Part shown: piece after piece, positions 60,921 to 64,000 of the stretch
How the letters are laid out: each line of letters begins with the position of its first letter
Position numbering within the stretch: the first letter of the stretch is position 1
DNA from: Desulfobacterium sp.
GTDB lineage: Bacteria > Desulfobacterota > Desulfobacteria > Desulfobacterales > Desulfobacteraceae
Direction: 5' to 3'
DNA: 64,000 nucleotides
Assembly (NCBI GenBank): GCA_030145245.1
Contig: JAQYWC010000043.1
Coordinates: 94,863-158,862 of the forward strand
The notes under the pieces: model-generated
Seen by the model: the letters and a program-made list of their open reading frames with translations, nothing else
Told to the model about the DNA's origin: nothing
The model's database searches: none
Position numbers and translations under genes: made by a program

Positions 60921-62312
60921 CTAACTCCTCCTGACCACCATCAGTTCCACGGCAAGATCCTCCGGCGCCATGTCCCAGTACAGGGCAAGGTTGTTCCTGG
61001 CCTGGACCTGGGCCCACTGCTCCCCGTGGTGGTCGAGTTGAAAGTAGACACAATCGCTTCTCCTGGGCAGCTCCTGGGGAACGGTGGAAAGATGGTCCGG
61101 TCGTATGCCCGGCAATGACTGGGCGATGAGAATGGGAAGCGATTCCCGGGCCCCCAGTTTTGCAATGTGCTTTACGGCATCCACCAGGGTCTCGGGGGCT
61201 GCTTCAGACTGGAAAACCAGGAAAAAGCGGTTGTGGCCGTCAAAGATCTGGGGGGCGATTTCGGCGGCAAAATAGGTGCCGTCGTAGGCAAGGGAGATCA
61301 CATACTCGGGACCTGCGGTGATGTCGTCCAAAAGCCGTGTGATGAGGCTCTGGATGGTGGAGAAGCACTTCCACAGCTCTTTGTGGTCATAGGGCATCAT
61401 CAGAAGGGTGCCGTCCGCAAGCTCTCCTGTGGCCGGGATCTCTGCCGAAAAGGAGGAGAGCTCTCCCACAAGTTGTCTCAGTACCCCGTACAGGGCCCAG
61501 GGATGGAGCTGGGGCGCGGTTTTGAAGTGGGACAGCAGGGGAAGGTAGCGGTTCAGGGACCTGAGGGCCAGCATGAACACCATGTCCCTTGATCCGAACT
61601 CGGCAGTATGGACGCCCTTGTCCCTTTTGCTTGCCTCGAGCTGGCGGGTTTTTGCCCCCAGCTGGTCCATGATCTCCCGGACAAGATCCTCCAGGACCGT
61701 GGAGGCGCTGACCGTGATGCAGGGGGGGATGAACCGTTTTGACAGCAGAATTTTCTCCCCGGTCAGCTCCAGAAGGGCCACCGGAATGAGCAGATAATCC
61801 CCCAGCTGGGGCACCTCATCCTCCCAGAAGATCCGGAGAAGAAGATCCATCTGCTTCACCTGGGCCCCGGGGCCTGTGTGGTGAAGGTCCCGGATTTCGC
61901 TTGGATCACCCGGGGATACAAAGCGGGTGGTTTGCTCCCCGCAGGAGGACGGATCCGGCACCACCGAGACATTTTCCTTGTCATGGCTGAATTTCTTGAG
62001 CCCGATATACACGGTAAAGGTTTTGCTTCCGTCGGTCCAGGCCCCTTCAAAAGGCCGTGCCTGGATTACGGCGTTCTTTGAGATCACGGCATGGGTGTTG
62101 TCCGGAAAGAGAAACTCCCCGGCTGAAATATCAACCGAGCCGTTGGCCAGGGTGGACTCCTGGACAACGAGGCTGGCCACGCCCCAGGGATGGGGCGGAA
62201 AATAGCGGTAGATGGGCTCCACAAGGGAGCGCTGGTACAGGTCGTTCAGCTGGAAATGCTGGGGCTGTAAAAACAGGCCCTGGTGCCAGAAGAGCGGTTT
62301 ATTCATCCACAT
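60921..62312 (-). CDS. tssK: T6SS baseplate-membrane connector TssK
   Basis: 463 residues. N-terminal hallmark KPLFWHQGLFLQPQHFQLND, then the shell-domain segments RYFPPHPWGVASL and PDNTHAVISKNA, and the C-terminal neck/head region with KLGARESLPILIAQSLPGI and YFQLDHHGEQWAQ. Trimeric adaptor between the baseplate and TssL/M. Its ATG overlaps the end of tssJ by 14 bases. Confidence 0.96.
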   Translation of the reverse strand: MWMNKPLFWHQGLFLQPQHFQLNDLYQRSLVEPIYRYFPPHPWGVASLVVQESTLANGSVDISAGEFLFPDNTHAVISKNAVIQARPFEGAWTDGSKTFTVYIGLKKFSHDKENVSVVPDPSSCGEQTTRFVSPGDPSEIRDLHHTGPGAQVKQMDLLLRIFWEDEVPQLGDYLLIPVALLELTGEKILLSKRFIPPCITVSASTVLEDLVREIMDQLGAKTRQLEASKRDKGVHTAEFGSRDMVFMLALRSLNRYLPLLSHFKTAPQLHPWALYGVLRQLVGELSSFSAEIPATGELADGTLLMMPYDHKELWKCFSTIQSLITRLLDDITAGPEYVISLAYDGTYFAAEIAPQIFDGHNRFFLVFQSEAAPETLVDAVKHIAKLGARESLPILIAQSLPGIRPDHLSTVPQELPRRSDCVYFQLDHHGEQWAQVQARNNLALYWDMAPEDLAVELMVVRRS

Positions 62313-62841
62313 TCTCCTTGAGGTTCTCGATCTGCAGGGGGCCCAGGGTCAGGGTCACGTCAAGGAGGCCCGGGCGCTTGATTTTGGTGGTCCTTATGAA
62401 GCCTTTCCGTTCGGTGATGACCGGAAATTTTATCAGCCGGACGATCCTCTCCTTTTTGATGCCGTAGTAGCCTGCGACCACGGCAAAGAACTTGGCCGAT
62501 TCCGCCCGGTCAAGGACCAGGGTGGTCTCATCTCCGGGGTGGATGGTCACGGTTTTTGAGCTGGCAACCCCTGCATCAAAGAGGTTACAGCGAAGCAGGG
62601 TAAAGAGGCCGTCCCGGTCCCCGGCCAGCTGGTTAAAGCCGTTGGGATCCTTGAGCTGGTAGAGACAGGCATGGAGGGTGTGGGCCTTGCCCTCGTCCCG
62701 GTTGAGCATGGGATCGGCCTTGATCCGCACCTTCACCGCACCGGTCTCATAGGTCCACTGGGGGGGCGGCAGCACCTTGGGGGCGCAGGAACAGGTGAGT
62801 ACAACGGCCAGGACAACAAAACAGCTGAATGGAAGTTTCAC
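62299..62841 (-). CDS. tssJ: T6SS outer-membrane lipoprotein TssJ
   Basis: 180 residues. Lipoprotein signal with probable lipidated Cys19 (VLTCSCAPK); Cys17 is less likely. The transthyretin-like sandwich pattern follows (VKVRIKADPMLNRDEG, LHACLYQLKDPNGFNQLA, then VVAGYYGI). It anchors TssM to the outer membrane. Confidence 0.92.
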   Translation of the reverse strand: MKLPFSCFVVLAVVLTCSCAPKVLPPPQWTYETGAVKVRIKADPMLNRDEGKAHTLHACLYQLKDPNGFNQLAGDRDGLFTLLRCNLFDAGVASSKTVTIHPGDETTLVLDRAESAKFFAVVAGYYGIKKERIVRLIKFPVITERKGFIRTTKIKRPGLLDVTLTLGPLQIENLKENVDE

Positions 62842-62855
62842 GGGTTTCTCCTTTG

Positions 62856-63593
62856 TTACAATGAAATTTTGTGGCAGTTTTTTTCGACCTCCCTTAAATA
62901 GGACTCCATGAATCCGTCGGATTCGACCCAGCGCCTGAATTTTGCGAACTTTGCCTCATAGGCGTCATAGCATTTTGCCCTGCGCATGGGACTCAACCGG
63001 GTCACACCGGCATCCTGTTCGATCCGCTCCGGGGCAAACTCCAGGATGATCTGCTCCACCTTTGCCTGGGCCGCCTGTTTAAAGGCATCCTGGGTGGTTA
63101 GAAACGCCCTTGAGATCTGCCCGATATGCTTTTCAAGGCTTGTTGCGTCCTCTTCTCCCCCAACATGGTAGCCAATGACCTGGCGGATGGTCTGGTCCGT
63201 GTCCTGGTCGCCCACAAGGGTGGCATTGATGGTGCTGATCAGCCGGTTCAAAGCGTCGAACACGGTGTTCAACGAGTCGGCCAGCTTCTCCAGAAGCTGG
63301 TCCGGCGTGAGGCCCTCCCGGGTCAGGTCCCTGCCAAGGAGGAGGGAGCAGACCCGGGTAAGGAGGGTGTCGTCCACAGTCATGGCTCCGTTGGCAGGGT
63401 CGCTTTCCGTGTCAAACCTTTGGATCAGCGCCAGGAGGAGGGCTGTTTGCTCCTTAAGCCCAAGGCCTGAAAGCTTTTCCCTTAAATGTGCCTCCAGAGC
63501 ATGCTCTGCGTTCGGGCCGTGCTCCCGGAACAGGTCGGCAAGGGAGCGTTCAAGGATCTCGGTAAACCCTGGTTTATCCATGGGCGCTATCAC
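62856..63593 (-). CDS. T6SS TagH/Fha C-terminal-domain-like protein lacking the FHA domain
   Basis: 245 residues from a GTG at 63593, or 241 from the ATG at 63581; neither has a clear ribosome site. The all-helical body and its end (KCYDAYEAKFAKFRRWVESD, then FMESYLREVEKN) resemble the C-terminal region of TagH/Fha1-type proteins. No FHA domain precedes it. It lies next to tssJ, where tagH often sits. Either a separate-gene version of the Fha C-domain, or a partner of the edge-truncated protein upstream. Confidence 0.6.
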   Translation of the reverse strand: MIAPMDKPGFTEILERSLADLFREHGPNAEHALEAHLREKLSGLGLKEQTALLLALIQRFDTESDPANGAMTVDDTLLTRVCSLLLGRDLTREGLTPDQLLEKLADSLNTVFDALNRLISTINATLVGDQDTDQTIRQVIGYHVGGEEDATSLEKHIGQISRAFLTTQDAFKQAAQAKVEQIILEFAPERIEQDAGVTRLSPMRRAKCYDAYEAKFAKFRRWVESDGFMESYLREVEKNCHKISL

Positions 63594-63614
63594 GTGAATC
63601 TTGCCCAGTCCGGT

Positions 63615-64000
63615 TCATGGCTTTTTCTCCTTTTTCTGTTTGCCCGGTGTCAGGATCACGGTCTCCTCCATATCGTCAAATCCTTTTCCGTCAGGAAGGG
63701 GTGAACCCGGTCCGTGGGGGGCTGTTATGATCATGGTCTTTTCAAGTTCCTCCTCCTGGCATGGCCGGGAACCCGGGGGGATGACAACGGTTTTGTCCAA
63801 CCCCTGTTCCTCTTTTGGGGAGGAGAGGACAACGGTTTCAAGGATGTCGTCATCCTCCATCTCATCTACCGGCTCCGTTGTCTCTGTTTTCCACCTTTGG
63901 AGGATGGCGGTGAGCATCCGGGCCAGGGCCGGGTTTTTACTAATTTCGGGGACTGCCCTCTTTTCACGGGGGTCCATGGGGCGGCTTTGGGGTAAGGAAA
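63615..64000 (-). CDS. Protein with four Thr-centred TVVxxP-type repeats, partial at the right edge
   Basis: The frame has no stop up to the window end. The ATG at 63977 lacks a ribosome site, so this is probably the C-terminal part of a longer protein. From the ATG 120 residues are visible. A short helical segment is followed by an acidic, disordered-looking tail with ETVVLSSP, KTVVIPPG, KTMIITAP and ETVILTPG, each preceded by acidic residues. Such motifs look like targets for a Thr kinase and ligands for FHA domains, fitting the threonine-phosphorylation control of T6SS. Whether it is an Fha, a kinase tail or a separate scaffold cannot be seen. Confidence 0.6.
   Translation of the reverse strand, partial: SLPQSRPMDPREKRAVPEISKNPALARMLTAILQRWKTETTEPVDEMEDDDILETVVLSSPKEEQGLDKTVVIPPGSRPCQEEELEKTMIITAPHGPGSPLPDGKGFDDMEETVILTPGKQKKEKKP

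Noticed and set aside
1..64000. tRNA, rRNA and CRISPR arrays
   Set aside because: No cloverleaf-like segments, rRNA-like blocks or regularly spaced repeats were noticed; a tRNAscan or CRISPR finder run would settle it.

Overview
The window looks like a chromosomal segment of a GC-rich Desulfobacterota (deltaproteobacterial, sulfate-reducer-like) bacterium. This is an inference from the gene mix: a tungsten-type aldehyde:ferredoxin oxidoreductase with its own cofactor genes, HD-GYP and DUF3369 response regulators, an ABC-class (COG3044) ATPase, sigma-54 regulation and a complete type VI secretion core. No rRNA, tRNA or CRISPR array was seen. The right-hand 19 kb is one T6SS operon. The stretch at about 40.9-45.1 kb is clearly more AT-rich than the rest and borders a broken IS4-type transposase.

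Layout: (1) 1-4.6 kb: an edge-truncated exported protein, then a c-di-GMP pair (PilZ-hotdog fusion; 7TM histidine kinase-receiver-HD-GYP fusion). (2) 4.6-10.9 kb: a minus-strand operon of a DUF1285-like protein, two SCP2-like proteins, a split transketolase and a GSA-aminomutase-like aminotransferase. A TetR gene is divergent from it, with a perfect interrupted palindrome between them. (3) 11-15.9 kb: ABC-class ATPase, receiver-DUF3369-HD-GYP, endonuclease IV, and a small Cys-pair protein. (4) 16-25.2 kb: minus-strand genes for AOR, a MoaD-like carrier, a ThiF/MoeB-like activator, L-serine dehydratase, an epoxide-hydrolase-like enzyme and an ESS-family symporter. A divergent sigma-54 activator, three matching 14-bp palindromes and a near-consensus -24/-12 promoter sit at the head. 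(5) 25.6-39.9 kb: two tandem copies of a TetR-adaptor-RND pump-TolC cassette, with operators and terminal hairpins also duplicated, separated by an unrecognised gene. (6) 40-45.1 kb: transposase remnant, then three secreted proteins, one with a cohesin-like domain and two ending in dockerin-like EF-hand modules. (7) 45.2-64 kb: T6SS operon tssH-G-F-E-hcp-C-B-A-tagJ-tagF-M-L-K-J, a TagH C-terminal-domain-like protein and an edge-truncated protein with four threonine-centred repeats.

How the parts may work together: regions 2 and 4 each look like a metabolic operon with its own regulator and visible operator. Region 5 is locally controlled drug or solvent efflux that has been duplicated. Region 6 may build a small calcium-dependent extracellular complex. 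Region 7 resembles the threonine-phosphorylation-controlled T6SS class (TagF, TagJ and TagH-like genes present). VgrG, PAAR and effector genes are not in the window.
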